Below are positions 23,525 to 31,518 of a stretch of DNA of 40,471 bases, piece by piece; position 1 is the first letter of the stretch, and every line of letters starts with the position of its first letter. Origin of the DNA: [Clostridium] citroniae WAL-17108. Lineage in GTDB: Bacteria; Bacillota; Clostridia; Lachnospirales; Lachnospiraceae. The DNA is taken from positions 86,210 to 126,680 of the forward strand of contig NZ_JH376427.1 in the NCBI RefSeq assembly GCF_000233455.1, in the 5' to 3' direction. Below the pieces are notes generated by a model. It had not been told where the DNA came from, did not search any database, and saw nothing but the letters and a program-made list of their open reading frames with translations. The position numbers and the translations under genes are program-made.

Positions 23525-24454
23525 ATGGCAAAAAAACGCATTGTAATGGCCATTGGCCACAAAGATTTGGGAACCAATCTTCCGGAGCAGAAGGCGGCTG
23601 TGGCCAGAACTGCCAAGGTCATTGCTGATTTTATACAGGAGGGATGGCAGGTAGCCATCGTGCACAGCAACGCCCCTCAGGTAGGCATGATCCACACTGC
23701 CATGAATGAATTCGGAAAACAGCACGATGGATACAGCAAGGCCCCTATGTCGGTCTGCTCCGCCATGAGCCAGGGCTATGTGGGCTATGACCTGCAAAAC
23801 GGCATCCGGGCTGAGCTGATCAAACGCGGAATCTATAAACCAGTCAGTACGGTCCTGACCCAGGTCACCGTGGATCCCTATGACGAGGCTTTCTATACTC
23901 CTGTGAAGGTGATCGGCCGTGTGATGACAGCAAAGGAAGCTGAGGAGGAAGAGGCAAAGGGCAACCATGTAAAGGAAGTGGAAGGCGGGTTCAGAAGGAT
24001 CGTGGCTTCCCCTCATCCCATCGCTATTGTGGAGATCGATGCCATCAAGGCCCTGCTGGACGCCGACCAGCTTGTGATCGCCTGCGGAGGCGGCGGCATC
24101 CCTGTGATGGAACAGGGCTATAACTTAAGAGGCGCCAGCGCTATCATTGAGAAGGACCTGGCCACCGGTCTTCTGGCAAAAGAGGTGGACGCCGATGTGA
24201 TGATGATCCTCACCAGTGTTGAGAACGTAACCCTGAATTACGGGACAAAGGACGAACAGCCCATCAACCGCATGACTATTGATCAGGCCAAGGATTACAT
24301 CAGCCAGGGACAATTTGAATTTGCATCCATGCTGCCCAAGATAGCTGCATCCGTGGATTTCCTGGAAAGCGGAAAGGGCCGCAAGGCCATCATCACCACC
24401 CTGGACAAAGCCAAGGAAAGCTTGAAGGGAAATGGCGGAACCGTCATTGAATAA
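23525..24454 (+). CDS. Carbamate kinase-like protein with altered active-site motifs
   Basis: 309 residues, the normal length of carbamate kinase, with the amino-acid-kinase fold. Carbamate kinases make ATP from carbamoyl phosphate and ADP. ACGGGGIPV near 215 and the overall alignment are clear. However, the usual N-terminal GGNALG reads GHKDLG, HGNGPQVG reads HSNAPQVG, and VIDKDLA reads IIEKDLA, replacing an Asp normally at the active site. These changes raise the possibility of a different acyl phosphate or a lost activity. The ATG at 23525 follows GCGAGG by eight bases. No arginine deiminase or carbamoyltransferase gene is nearby. Confidence 0.85.
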   Translation: MAKKRIVMAIGHKDLGTNLPEQKAAVARTAKVIADFIQEGWQVAIVHSNAPQVGMIHTAMNEFGKQHDGYSKAPMSVCSAMSQGYVGYDLQNGIRAELIKRGIYKPVSTVLTQVTVDPYDEAFYTPVKVIGRVMTAKEAEEEEAKGNHVKEVEGGFRRIVASPHPIAIVEIDAIKALLDADQLVIACGGGGIPVMEQGYNLRGASAIIEKDLATGLLAKEVDADVMMILTSVENVTLNYGTKDEQPINRMTIDQAKDYISQGQFEFASMLPKIAASVDFLESGKGRKAIITTLDKAKESLKGNGGTVIE

Positions 24455-24481
24455 TTTCGGCGGATAGGATCTGCGGATATT

Positions 24482-24522
24482 AAAAAACTGCTAACTGTGA
24501 AGACTCCGGTTAGCAGTTTTTT
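24482..24522. terminator. Strong bidirectional terminator
   Basis: A 14-bp perfect stem including A6/T6 tracts (24482-24495 with 24509-24522) lies between the convergent carbamate-kinase-like gene and the secreted-protein gene and can serve both. Confidence 0.9.
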
Positions 24523-24534
24523 ACGCTCTTGAGA

Positions 24535-25086
24535 TTATTTTTCATTCACAGCATCTGTCCCCATATTAATGATCTCCTTTGCCATGGCAGTCATCTCATC
24601 CTTTGTAATCCCCCGGTTGACATCCATCAGACTGTAATAAATATCATTCTGGAACCAGCCCAGATAATTAGCGTATTGCGTGCTGTAATACAGTTCTATA
24701 TCACCGTATGTTGAAACCGATGCATTTTCCTTTACAGACTGGCCATCGTATGGTTCTGCAGAAAAGGAAACTGTTTTTGCGGTATCCTTATCTGACGTAT
24801 ATTTGAAGCTGATCCCCATCCTCTTATTGGCAGCAGAGCTGCTTACATCACCATCATATGTTTCTGTTATGGTCCCGGATGAAAACTTGAATCCTCCGGC
24901 AAGCATCTCCGGCACCTTTGGTTCAAAACCAACATCCTTTTTGAGAGTTTCGGCATCCGGTATCTGAGCGTAGTTGTTGGCAGAGCTGGAAACCGATACC
25001 ATGGTCTGGGAAGCGGCATAACAGGGAACTGCATTCATCAACAGCGCACCTGTCGTACACAATAGGGCAATCTTCTTTATCCTCAT
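24535..25086 (-). CDS. Secreted protein with DUF4367-like domain
   Basis: 183 residues. A cleavable signal peptide is evident (MRIKKIALLCTTGALLMNAV, then PCYAAS with a probable cut after AYA-type residues); there is no lipobox cysteine. The mature part resembles the DUF4367 domain found at the end of anti-sigma-like and stand-alone secreted proteins: a beta-rich body, GDIELYYSTQYANYLGWFQNDIYYSL, then a Lys/Glu helix with ITKDEMTAMAKEIIN. AAAGGAG lies 12 bases before the ATG. The function is unknown. Confidence 0.75.
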   Translation of the reverse strand: MRIKKIALLCTTGALLMNAVPCYAASQTMVSVSSSANNYAQIPDAETLKKDVGFEPKVPEMLAGGFKFSSGTITETYDGDVSSSAANKRMGISFKYTSDKDTAKTVSFSAEPYDGQSVKENASVSTYGDIELYYSTQYANYLGWFQNDIYYSLMDVNRGITKDEMTAMAKEIINMGTDAVNEK

Positions 25087-25171
25087 CTTTATTTTTTCTC
25101 CTTTCAGCTTTTTATGAACATGAGTATATCAAAGACTTGTCTAAAATTCCTCTATTTCCCCACATAAAAAC

Positions 25172-25225
25172 AGCTCCCTTCCATGTAAACAGTTTGACGA
25201 TCTCAACTGTTTACCGGAAGGGAGC
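25172..25225 (-). terminator. Long hairpin terminator of the CarD-like gene
   Basis: An outer 10-bp stem, GCTCCCTTCC/GGAAGGGAGC, stacks on an inner 10-bp stem, GTAAACAGTT/AACTGTTTAC, with small bulges. On the minus strand it is followed by TGTTTTTATG. It lies 20 bases after the CarD stop codon. Confidence 0.85.
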
Positions 25226-25245
25226 CTGGCTGCGCCCTATTTTCT

Positions 25246-25764
25246 TTACCCTACTGCCGGCGTCTCCGCCAGCACACGCCCCTTAATATAGTCCACCATC
25301 TCATCCCGGGACATTCCCAGGGACAGGGCCAGTTCTGAATACAGATTTTCTTCCGCTGTCTTAAAATACCGCTCGTCCAGGTCCGTCATCTTCTTTCCCT
25401 GTTCGATCCTGTCCTTTCTGCGCAGGTATAATGCCTTTATCATACTGACCCATACACGGCAGTCACAGGTTTTTAATGCCTCCTTATACCGTTCTTCCCT
25501 CTGCTTGTCTTCCGTCACTTCCATCTCCTGCACATCCTGGATCCTGTCGATCAATTCAAGGGCCTCTTCCCGGGTAAGGAGCGGCCTGATCACGGTCTTG
25601 TCCGAATCCACCGGGGTGACGATCTTGGAATCCTGATGATAATAGGGCCTGAGAACATAATAGAGCTTGCCCTGTGGTCCGCCAGGCCTGTCTATGGTTG
25701 TGATATCCATGACCTCACAGACCCCTCTGATGCCGTAAATGATATACTGGCCTTTTTCAAACAT
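25246..25764 (-). CDS. CarD/CdnL-family transcriptional regulator
   Basis: 172-residue RNA polymerase-interacting regulator. The N-terminal Tudor-like CarD_CdnL_TRCF domain (about 1-60) starts MFEKGQYIIYGIRGVCEVMDI and contains LYYVLRPY and IVTPVD. A helical C-terminal domain follows, with an Arg/Lys-rich stretch (ALYLRRKDRIEQGKKMT) and an ending LGMSRDEMVDYI. Members stabilise open promoter complexes. It stands alone between terminators, with AGGCGG eight bases before the ATG. Confidence 0.9.
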   Translation of the reverse strand: MFEKGQYIIYGIRGVCEVMDITTIDRPGGPQGKLYYVLRPYYHQDSKIVTPVDSDKTVIRPLLTREEALELIDRIQDVQEMEVTEDKQREERYKEALKTCDCRVWVSMIKALYLRRKDRIEQGKKMTDLDERYFKTAEENLYSELALSLGMSRDEMVDYIKGRVLAETPAVG

Positions 25765-25800
25765 ATTTTTACCGCCTGCTTCCCTAATTTTATAATATTT

Positions 25801-25830
25801 ATTGTAACACTAAAACCAGGTCGATGTCAG
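25801..25830 (-). promoter_or_regulatory. Probable promoter of the CarD-like gene
   Basis: CTGACA (25825-25830), an 18-bp spacer and TACAAT (25801-25806) on the minus strand. Confidence 0.5.
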
Positions 25831-25909
25831 GCGTTTTTTGACGATCATTTTATTTTCATTCAATATGCCCCATGCGGGGGTGGCTGTCTTTGTGCACATT
25901 TTCCACTAT

Positions 25910-26695
25910 TCATGCACAAGGGGAGCTGCCGAACACGGTTCTGATCGTATCCAGAGTCTGCCTTGCCCCGGAAAGGATATAGGAATAATCCATTCCAGAG
26001 GACAAGATGGTCAGTCCCCTGTCATACCAGAATTTCAGTGTTTCCGGATCAGTGGAGCCGGTGGATATCCCAATAGGTACCTGATGCCTCCCAGCCGTCT
26101 GCACCGCTTCATCAATGAGCTTTAAATTCCGTTCATCAAACACCTGGTTCAGGATCCCAATGGAGCCGGACAGATCGCAGGCTCCAATGATCACCCCGTC
26201 TATATATGGGTTGCACAAAATCTCATCCAGATTCCTTACTCCTTCCTTGCTCTCTATCTGTATCAGCCTGCACAACTCCTTATGGCCTGTGCGTATGTAC
26301 CCGTCCATGTCCTCCAAACCGTATTTGACAGCCCTGATGGGACCAAAGCCCCGCTTTCCCTCCGGAGGATAAAGACAGCTTTCCATGGCTTGTCTGGCCT
26401 CCTCAGCCGTGTTGATCACAGGGAATACGATTCCATCCGGCCCCTGCTCCAAAACGCGCTTTACAAGTATGGGATCGTTCCAGGGTACTCTGACAACAGC
26501 CGGTGTCCCCCCGGCCCGCACTGCCATAAGGTGCATCTCCAGGGTCCTGTAGTCAATGGCCGAATGTTCCGTATCGATCCAGATAAAATCATAATCCAGA
26601 TTGCTGACGATCTCAGATATGCATGGGTCTGTGAGGATCACATGCGCCCCTGCCAGCGGTTCATGGTTTTTCAGTTTTTCTTTTAAGATGTTCAT
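25910..26695 (-). CDS. HpcH/HpaI-family class II pyruvate aldolase
   Basis: 261-residue metal-dependent aldolase of the phosphoenolpyruvate-binding barrel superfamily (HpcH, GarL, RhmA), which reversibly splits 2-keto-3-deoxy acids to pyruvate and an aldehyde. His44 in IDTEHSAIDY is the catalytic base, Arg69 in VVRVPWN binds the keto acid, and Glu in QIESKEGV plus Asp in GACDLSG bind the metal. It is the last gene of an ABC sugar importer operon, 18 bases after a permease. This suggests the imported sugar, or an acid formed from it, is finished by aldol cleavage (inference). The dehydratase that would make the keto-deoxy acid is not in this operon. Confidence 0.92.
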   Translation of the reverse strand: MNILKEKLKNHEPLAGAHVILTDPCISEIVSNLDYDFIWIDTEHSAIDYRTLEMHLMAVRAGGTPAVVRVPWNDPILVKRVLEQGPDGIVFPVINTAEEARQAMESCLYPPEGKRGFGPIRAVKYGLEDMDGYIRTGHKELCRLIQIESKEGVRNLDEILCNPYIDGVIIGACDLSGSIGILNQVFDERNLKLIDEAVQTAGRHQVPIGISTGSTDPETLKFWYDRGLTILSSGMDYSYILSGARQTLDTIRTVFGSSPCA

Positions 26696-26713
26696 TTTCT
26701 TCTTCCTTTCACG

Positions 26714-27541
26714 CTATTCTTTAACTGCGCCCATTGTAATGCCCTGGGTAAAATAATTTTGGAACATTAAAAACATGATGCACAGGGGCAATGCTGCATA
26801 TACAGCCCCCGCCATGGTAAGGCCCGAATCCGGGTTCTGCTCATTCTGGGTGGACGCCACCCCCAGCTGAATGGTCTTTAGTTCGTCTTTGGTCAGCTGG
26901 ATCAGCTGCCACAGGTAATCGTTCCACACCTGGATAAACATCAGGATAATAAGGGCCGCGATCCCGGCCTTTATCAGGGGAACGTAAATTCCGCTGAATA
27001 TGTACCACTCCGATGCCCCATCCATCCTGGCCGCCTCCCTCAGGGCATCCGGAATGGACTCAAAATGCTGCTCCAGCAAAAAGATCCCAAAGGACAGGGC
27101 CACATTGGGCAGAATGGCCCCCGCGTAACCGCCGCTGATCCCCAGCTTCTGGGTCACCTTAAAAAGAGGGATGATATACACCTCCTTGGGCAGCATCAGG
27201 GTGGCAATGAACAGCATAAACAGGACCTTCTTTCCCTTAAACTGCATTTTAGCAAAGGCATAGGCAGCCAGCACGCTGGTCAGAACGATCAGCGCCGTGG
27301 TGACCGTTGATATGAATACCGAGTTAAACAGCCAGCGCAGCGTATTGCTGTTGGAGAACAGATTTACATAGTTCTGCAGTGTGGGATGTTTGGGAAACCA
27401 CTCCGGTACCATGTTATTGATCGCATGGGAGTACTTAAAGGAACTGCTTAAAAGCCAGTACAGGGGAAAATAACTGATGACCGCCCCAGCCACGATCAGG
27501 CAGTTGCTGATAAAATCAAAGGAACCCTTTCTCTCTTTCAT
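26714..27541 (-). CDS. Carbohydrate ABC transporter permease (MalG/CUT1 type)
   Basis: 275-residue permease with six predicted membrane segments. The cytosolic EAA loop, LREAARMDGASEWYIFSGIYVPLIKAGIAAL (about 180-210), docks the shared ATPase. It partners the upstream permease (gap 6 bases). No ATPase gene is in the operon; CUT1 systems of Firmicutes commonly use a shared MsmK-like ATPase encoded elsewhere. Confidence 0.93.
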   Translation of the reverse strand: MKERKGSFDFISNCLIVAGAVISYFPLYWLLSSSFKYSHAINNMVPEWFPKHPTLQNYVNLFSNSNTLRWLFNSVFISTVTTALIVLTSVLAAYAFAKMQFKGKKVLFMLFIATLMLPKEVYIIPLFKVTQKLGISGGYAGAILPNVALSFGIFLLEQHFESIPDALREAARMDGASEWYIFSGIYVPLIKAGIAALIILMFIQVWNDYLWQLIQLTKDELKTIQLGVASTQNEQNPDSGLTMAGAVYAALPLCIMFLMFQNYFTQGITMGAVKE

Positions 27542-27547
27542 CTTAAC

Positions 27548-28426
27548 CTACCCCTTTCTCCGAAACAGCTTAAACGGTACCAGCGAGATCATGAACGTGA
27601 CAAGAAACATCACCACTCCAATGGCAGATGCCCTGCCCTGGTTAAATGATTTAAACGCCTCGGTGTAACACAGGTACATAAGGGAGGAGGAGGCGTAGTT
27701 CGGCCCGCCGCTGGTCATGACATTGACAATGACAAAGACCTTCATCACCCCTATGATGTTGATGACCACCAGATAAAGTGTGGTAGGTTTCACCAAGGGA
27801 TACACAATGGATTTAAGGATATCCACCCTGGAGGCGCCATCGATCCTGGCCGATTCCATTAGCGTTGTATCGATCCCCTGCATGGCGGCCACATACAAGA
27901 CAATTGCCTGCCCTACATTCATTACGCAGATCAGCAGGATCAGCACATAGAGAACGTATCTGTAGTCCCCCAGCAGGTTTAGGTCATGGATCCCGAATTT
28001 GCCAAGTATGTAATATACGATTCCAAAGGAGGGGTTCAACATCCATTTCCAAATGGTACCATATACCACCATTGAGATGATCGTGGGGATATAATAGCTC
28101 CCCCTTATAAAAGTGATGTAACCCGCCCTTTTATCAAATACGGACGAGGATATAAAAAAACCAGCCCCCACGGTTATAACAGTGGTCCACAGGACCATGA
28201 CCAGCGTGTTTCCCACGGCCTTGTAAAAGATCGGATCTGTAAACAGGGATCTGTAATTGTCCAGGCCGCAGAATGTTTCATCAAAAAAAGAAACGTCAAA
28301 CATGCTGAGGCGGAATCCCTCTATCACCGGATAGACCAAAAACAATCCAAAGAACAGCAGCTGTGGTGTGATGAACATGTATGCCACTGCATTTTCCTTT
28401 AATATCCTGATATTTCTCTGAGTCAT
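27548..28426 (-). CDS. Carbohydrate ABC transporter permease (MalF/UgpA, CUT1 type)
   Basis: 292-residue permease with six membrane segments and the EAA loop LMESARIDGASRVDILKSIVYPLVKPT near 200. The ATG at 28426 is chosen because AGGAAAGGG lies about nine bases upstream and the first membrane segment follows the NENAVAYMFITPQLL-like start; an ATG 54 bases upstream would add a non-homologous, terminator-overlapping extension. It forms a pair with the next permease. Confidence 0.92.
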   Translation of the reverse strand: MTQRNIRILKENAVAYMFITPQLLFFGLFLVYPVIEGFRLSMFDVSFFDETFCGLDNYRSLFTDPIFYKAVGNTLVMVLWTTVITVGAGFFISSSVFDKRAGYITFIRGSYYIPTIISMVVYGTIWKWMLNPSFGIVYYILGKFGIHDLNLLGDYRYVLYVLILLICVMNVGQAIVLYVAAMQGIDTTLMESARIDGASRVDILKSIVYPLVKPTTLYLVVINIIGVMKVFVIVNVMTSGGPNYASSSLMYLCYTEAFKSFNQGRASAIGVVMFLVTFMISLVPFKLFRRKG

Positions 28427-28480
28427 TGTGAACAACCCTTTCCTGGTGTCTGAGCAGTCCTGCCGACTGCGTTTTGGCAT

Positions 28481-28507
28481 AAAAAGGGCAGGGAAAAGTC
28501 CCTGCCC
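28481..28507 (-). terminator. Intra-operon terminator after the sugar-binding lipoprotein
   Basis: A 9-bp stem, GGGCAGGGA/TCCCTGCCC (28486-28494 with 28499-28507), with a four-base loop, is followed on the minus strand by TTTTTATG. It lies 11 bases after the lipoprotein stop and 55 bases before the permease start. Confidence 0.8.
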
Positions 28508-28517
28508 ACAACTTTTC

Positions 28518-30056
28518 TCAAGGATTCAGTATGACGGAACGCTTGGCTGCCTTGGAAATCGCTTCATTGGCGGACTTCACAAACTGGTCCAGCGCTTCCT
28601 TGGGAGTCTTCTGACCTGTTAGGACTGCCTGGATCTCGGGGAAATAATAGGAACGCGCTGATACATATCCCGGCACCCTGCCTGTGATGGAAACCATATG
28701 ACCCAGAGCCTCCGATGCCTCTACAATATGGATATCCTGGTTCCCGTCCTTAAGCTCCTGCAGTTTTGACTGGCGGACAGGGATCAGCACCTTGGATGCC
28801 TCTGTATAAGGTTCGGAGCAGAAAAACCGGACAAACAGCTTGGAGGCAATGGTTTCCGCCTCATCCCCTGTGTTAAATATGGCCCCTCCCTTTACATAAG
28901 AAAGGCAGTAGGGATCCGTCTCCCCCGGCTCATTGGGATAGTAGGCCCATTTGAATTCAAAAGGTTCTTCAATGGATCCGTTTTTAAGGCCTGCAACCAG
29001 GTTATTGTAAGTCAGGTTGTTTAAGGTGACCACGGCCAGGTTCTTGTTCAGGAACATCTGGTAGACATCCCCGTGGCTCAGCGTCTCCCCTCCCGGGGCC
29101 AGCAGTCCCTCGTTCTTCATCTCCACGATCAGATCCAGGGCCTTAACGCCTTTTTCATCATTAATGGTAAATTCCGTGCCCTGGTCATTGACAAATTTCC
29201 CTCCATACATGCGCAGCAGCATGTTGGTAAAGGAGTCACCCTGCTGGCTGTTGGCAAACACAGCAAAGGGATAACAGTTGTCCAGCCCTTTTACCGCTTC
29301 CAGGGCGGATTTAAATTCCTCCGGAGTCCACACGCCTATGTCTCCCTTGGGAAGATAGCTCTCAGCCCCTGCTTCCTTAAACAGGCTCACATTGATCCCC
29401 ATCATCCCCACCTCTGCGCTGAATGGGAAAATATACGTCTTTCCCCCCAGTTCCAGGCTGTCCCAGACAGATTTGGGTATGTCCGCCCTGTCCTCCTCTG
29501 TAACAATATCATCCAGAGGGACCATAAGGCCTTCATGGACATAATCACTGAGGGCAAAATCCGATTCGTAGTACATATTGGGCAGGGTGCCCGACTGTAT
29601 GGCGATGGCCAGCTTCTCCGCTCTCTGGGAACCGTCAATGAGGATGGGATTGACTTTGATGTTGGGGTATTTAGCCTCAAACTCTGATTTTACAAAGTTA
29701 AAAAAGTCAAGGTAATCTCCGCCTTCCACAGATGAATCATATACCCCTTTCCAGTCCGGGCCGGTCCAAAGCTCCAGCTCTATCTGTTTGTCCGCAATCT
29801 GGGCATACAGTTCATCCATCACCTTCTGTCCGTCTGCGTCCTGTACCTTCCCCGGATCTGCGCCTGCCTGTTCCTTTGTCTCCTCCTGCGGGCCCTTTGT
29901 CTCCTGTCCGGCGTTTGTCTCCTGTCCTCCTGATGCAGGCGCCACTGTTTCCGTTCCCGCGCCTGTGGCCGGTGGCTTCTGGCTGCTGCCTGCGCATCCC
30001 CCAAGAAGTCCTGTAAGCATACTTCCCGCCAGCAGCAGTGCAAGTCTCTTCCTCAT
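28518..30056 (-). CDS. Extracellular sugar-binding lipoprotein (CUT1 family)
   Basis: 512-residue exported lipoprotein with signal peptide and lipobox LLGGC (Cys21). A long Gly/Glu/Thr/Gln-rich linker (about 22-80) anchors it. The binding fold then starts with IELELWTGPDWK and includes YPNIKVNPILIDGSQRAEKLAIAIQSGTLPNMYYESDF, typical of solute-binding protein family 1. GGGAGG lies nine bases before the ATG. It is the first transporter gene after the YesN-like regulator and delivers the ligand to the two permeases. The sugar is unknown. Confidence 0.92.
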   Translation of the reverse strand: MRKRLALLLAGSMLTGLLGGCAGSSQKPPATGAGTETVAPASGGQETNAGQETKGPQEETKEQAGADPGKVQDADGQKVMDELYAQIADKQIELELWTGPDWKGVYDSSVEGGDYLDFFNFVKSEFEAKYPNIKVNPILIDGSQRAEKLAIAIQSGTLPNMYYESDFALSDYVHEGLMVPLDDIVTEEDRADIPKSVWDSLELGGKTYIFPFSAEVGMMGINVSLFKEAGAESYLPKGDIGVWTPEEFKSALEAVKGLDNCYPFAVFANSQQGDSFTNMLLRMYGGKFVNDQGTEFTINDEKGVKALDLIVEMKNEGLLAPGGETLSHGDVYQMFLNKNLAVVTLNNLTYNNLVAGLKNGSIEEPFEFKWAYYPNEPGETDPYCLSYVKGGAIFNTGDEAETIASKLFVRFFCSEPYTEASKVLIPVRQSKLQELKDGNQDIHIVEASEALGHMVSITGRVPGYVSARSYYFPEIQAVLTGQKTPKEALDQFVKSANEAISKAAKRSVILNP

Positions 30057-30107
30057 AGAATGTAACCTCCCTCTCTTTGATGTTATGTTAGCTTTTTGAT
30101 ATGACTA

Positions 30108-30135
30108 AGTATAGCATTCTGTGTAATTATTACAA
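30108..30135 (-). promoter_or_regulatory. Weak promoter of the sugar transporter operon
   Basis: TTGTAA (30130-30135), a 16-bp spacer and TATACT (30108-30113) on the minus strand. The poor -35 match fits a promoter that needs the AraC-type regulator (inference). Confidence 0.5.
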
Positions 30136-30176
30136 TAAACTGATTTTGTATTCCTAATATCATTTCAATGTGCACA

Positions 30177-30222
30177 AAAATAAAGATAGTACTTTTTTTG
30201 TATTTAGTACTATCTTTATTTT
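30177..30222 (-). terminator. Long AT-rich inverted repeat (17-bp stem) after the response regulator
   Basis: Seventeen perfectly complementary bases (30177-30193 with 30206-30222) flank a 12-base loop. On the minus strand it follows the GC-rich hairpin 30229-30262 and precedes the transporter promoter. It may reinforce termination or be a regulator site. Confidence 0.65.
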
Positions 30223-30228
30223 ACCCGC

Positions 30229-30262
30229 AGCGGACAAGGAGGCGGATGCGCCCTTGTCCGCT
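30229..30262 (-). terminator. GC-rich hairpin after the response regulator gene
   Basis: A perfect 11-bp stem, AGCGGACAAGG/CCTTGTCCGCT, lies 18 bases after the stop codon. It lacks a direct T tract, and the AT-rich hairpin follows it. Confidence 0.6.
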
Positions 30263-30279
30263 GTGGGCATCATGCCTGT

Positions 30280-31518
30280 TTATCCCTTTCTGTATTCCAT
30301 TGGCGTTACTCCTGTAATCCGCTTGAAGATCCGGTTAAAATAATAGCTGTTCCGGTATCCCACCATTTCCGCGATCTCAAAGATCTTCAGATTGGTCTCT
30401 TTCAGAAACTTCTTTGAGTGGTGGATCCTCAGGCACATGAGATAATTGGAAAAAGTAATGGTCAGGGCCGTGTTAAACAGAAAGCTGAAATAGGAAGGAT
30501 TGAGATTTACCAAATCTGAAATCTCATTCAGCGTCAAATCCCGGTTATAATATTGATTCATATATTCCAGAGACCGGCGCACTGCCGGGGGATACTGGTC
30601 TGCATACTCCCTCTTCCTTGTATTTCTGAAAACCTGGTATACCCGGGACCACTGGTCGCCGGCCTGTCTTTTGTCCTCATGTTCATCCGCCGGACCATGC
30701 CCCTCTTGTTCCAGAGCATGCTGCAGGGCCCTGCGGAGTCCGTTGGGGTGGTTCTCCATGGTCCCCATATACATACAGGCATTTATATTCAGTATGTCAT
30801 GGAGCACGGTCCTGCACCTGCCGCACATTTGACGCAGCATCCGCTGAAACTCATCCAAAGTCCTGTTGTTGGAGAAAACCACAATGCCGTATGCCATATC
30901 GTCCAGCTTGATGCACCATGTGGTAAACACTTCATTGAACAGGTTCTCCACAACATGCTCCACCGCCTCCCCTGACAGTTCTTCCTTTCCTTCCTGCACA
31001 TATTTCAGGCACACACACGTGACCAGGCAGTCTCCTCCCCCCACCTTCCAAAGTGCGTCATCCTCCTGCATTTCCCCTGTCTGGGACAGATAGTCTGATA
31101 AAAGCAGCTTTACAGGCCTCGATTTCTCCCGGCTTTTCTTTTCCTTTGCAATGCTCTTTGCAGCTTCATCCAAGGCTCCCATGAGGGATTCCTCTGTCAT
31201 GGAGAGTTTCAGCACATAATCCGAGGCCCCCTGCTTCATGGCCTCCCTGACCAGTTCAAACTCACTGTAGCTGCTGAGGACAATGATCCCCACAGGCATT
31301 TTCCTTCTTTTTATCTCCTTTATCAGCTGGATGCCGTCCATCTCAGGCATCTTGATGTCCGTGACCACAATGTCCGGCATTTCCTTTTCCATCTCCTTCA
31401 GGGCCGCCTTACCGCTCCCGGCACTTCCGGCATAGGTGTATATCCCCCCTGATCGCTCCAGTATGGACTGGATTCCCACCCGGATTATCATCTCATCATC
31501 TACCACCAGTACCTTCAT
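30280..31518 (-). CDS. Response regulator with AraC-type DNA-binding domain (YesN-like)
   Basis: 412 residues. The receiver domain (about 1-120) has acidic residues at 7-9 and the phosphoacceptor Asp54 in VVTDIKMPEMDG. A middle region (about 130-290) is typical of the YesN group. The AraC-type double helix-turn-helix (about 308-412) includes EISDLVNLNPSYFSFLFN and IAEMVGYRNSYYFNRIFKRITGVTPMEYR. It overlaps the end of the histidine kinase gene by 23 bases and precedes the sugar transporter it probably activates. Confidence 0.95.
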   Translation of the reverse strand: MKVLVVDDEMIIRVGIQSILERSGGIYTYAGSAGSGKAALKEMEKEMPDIVVTDIKMPEMDGIQLIKEIKRRKMPVGIIVLSSYSEFELVREAMKQGASDYVLKLSMTEESLMGALDEAAKSIAKEKKSREKSRPVKLLLSDYLSQTGEMQEDDALWKVGGGDCLVTCVCLKYVQEGKEELSGEAVEHVVENLFNEVFTTWCIKLDDMAYGIVVFSNNRTLDEFQRMLRQMCGRCRTVLHDILNINACMYMGTMENHPNGLRRALQHALEQEGHGPADEHEDKRQAGDQWSRVYQVFRNTRKREYADQYPPAVRRSLEYMNQYYNRDLTLNEISDLVNLNPSYFSFLFNTALTITFSNYLMCLRIHHSKKFLKETNLKIFEIAEMVGYRNSYYFNRIFKRITGVTPMEYRKG

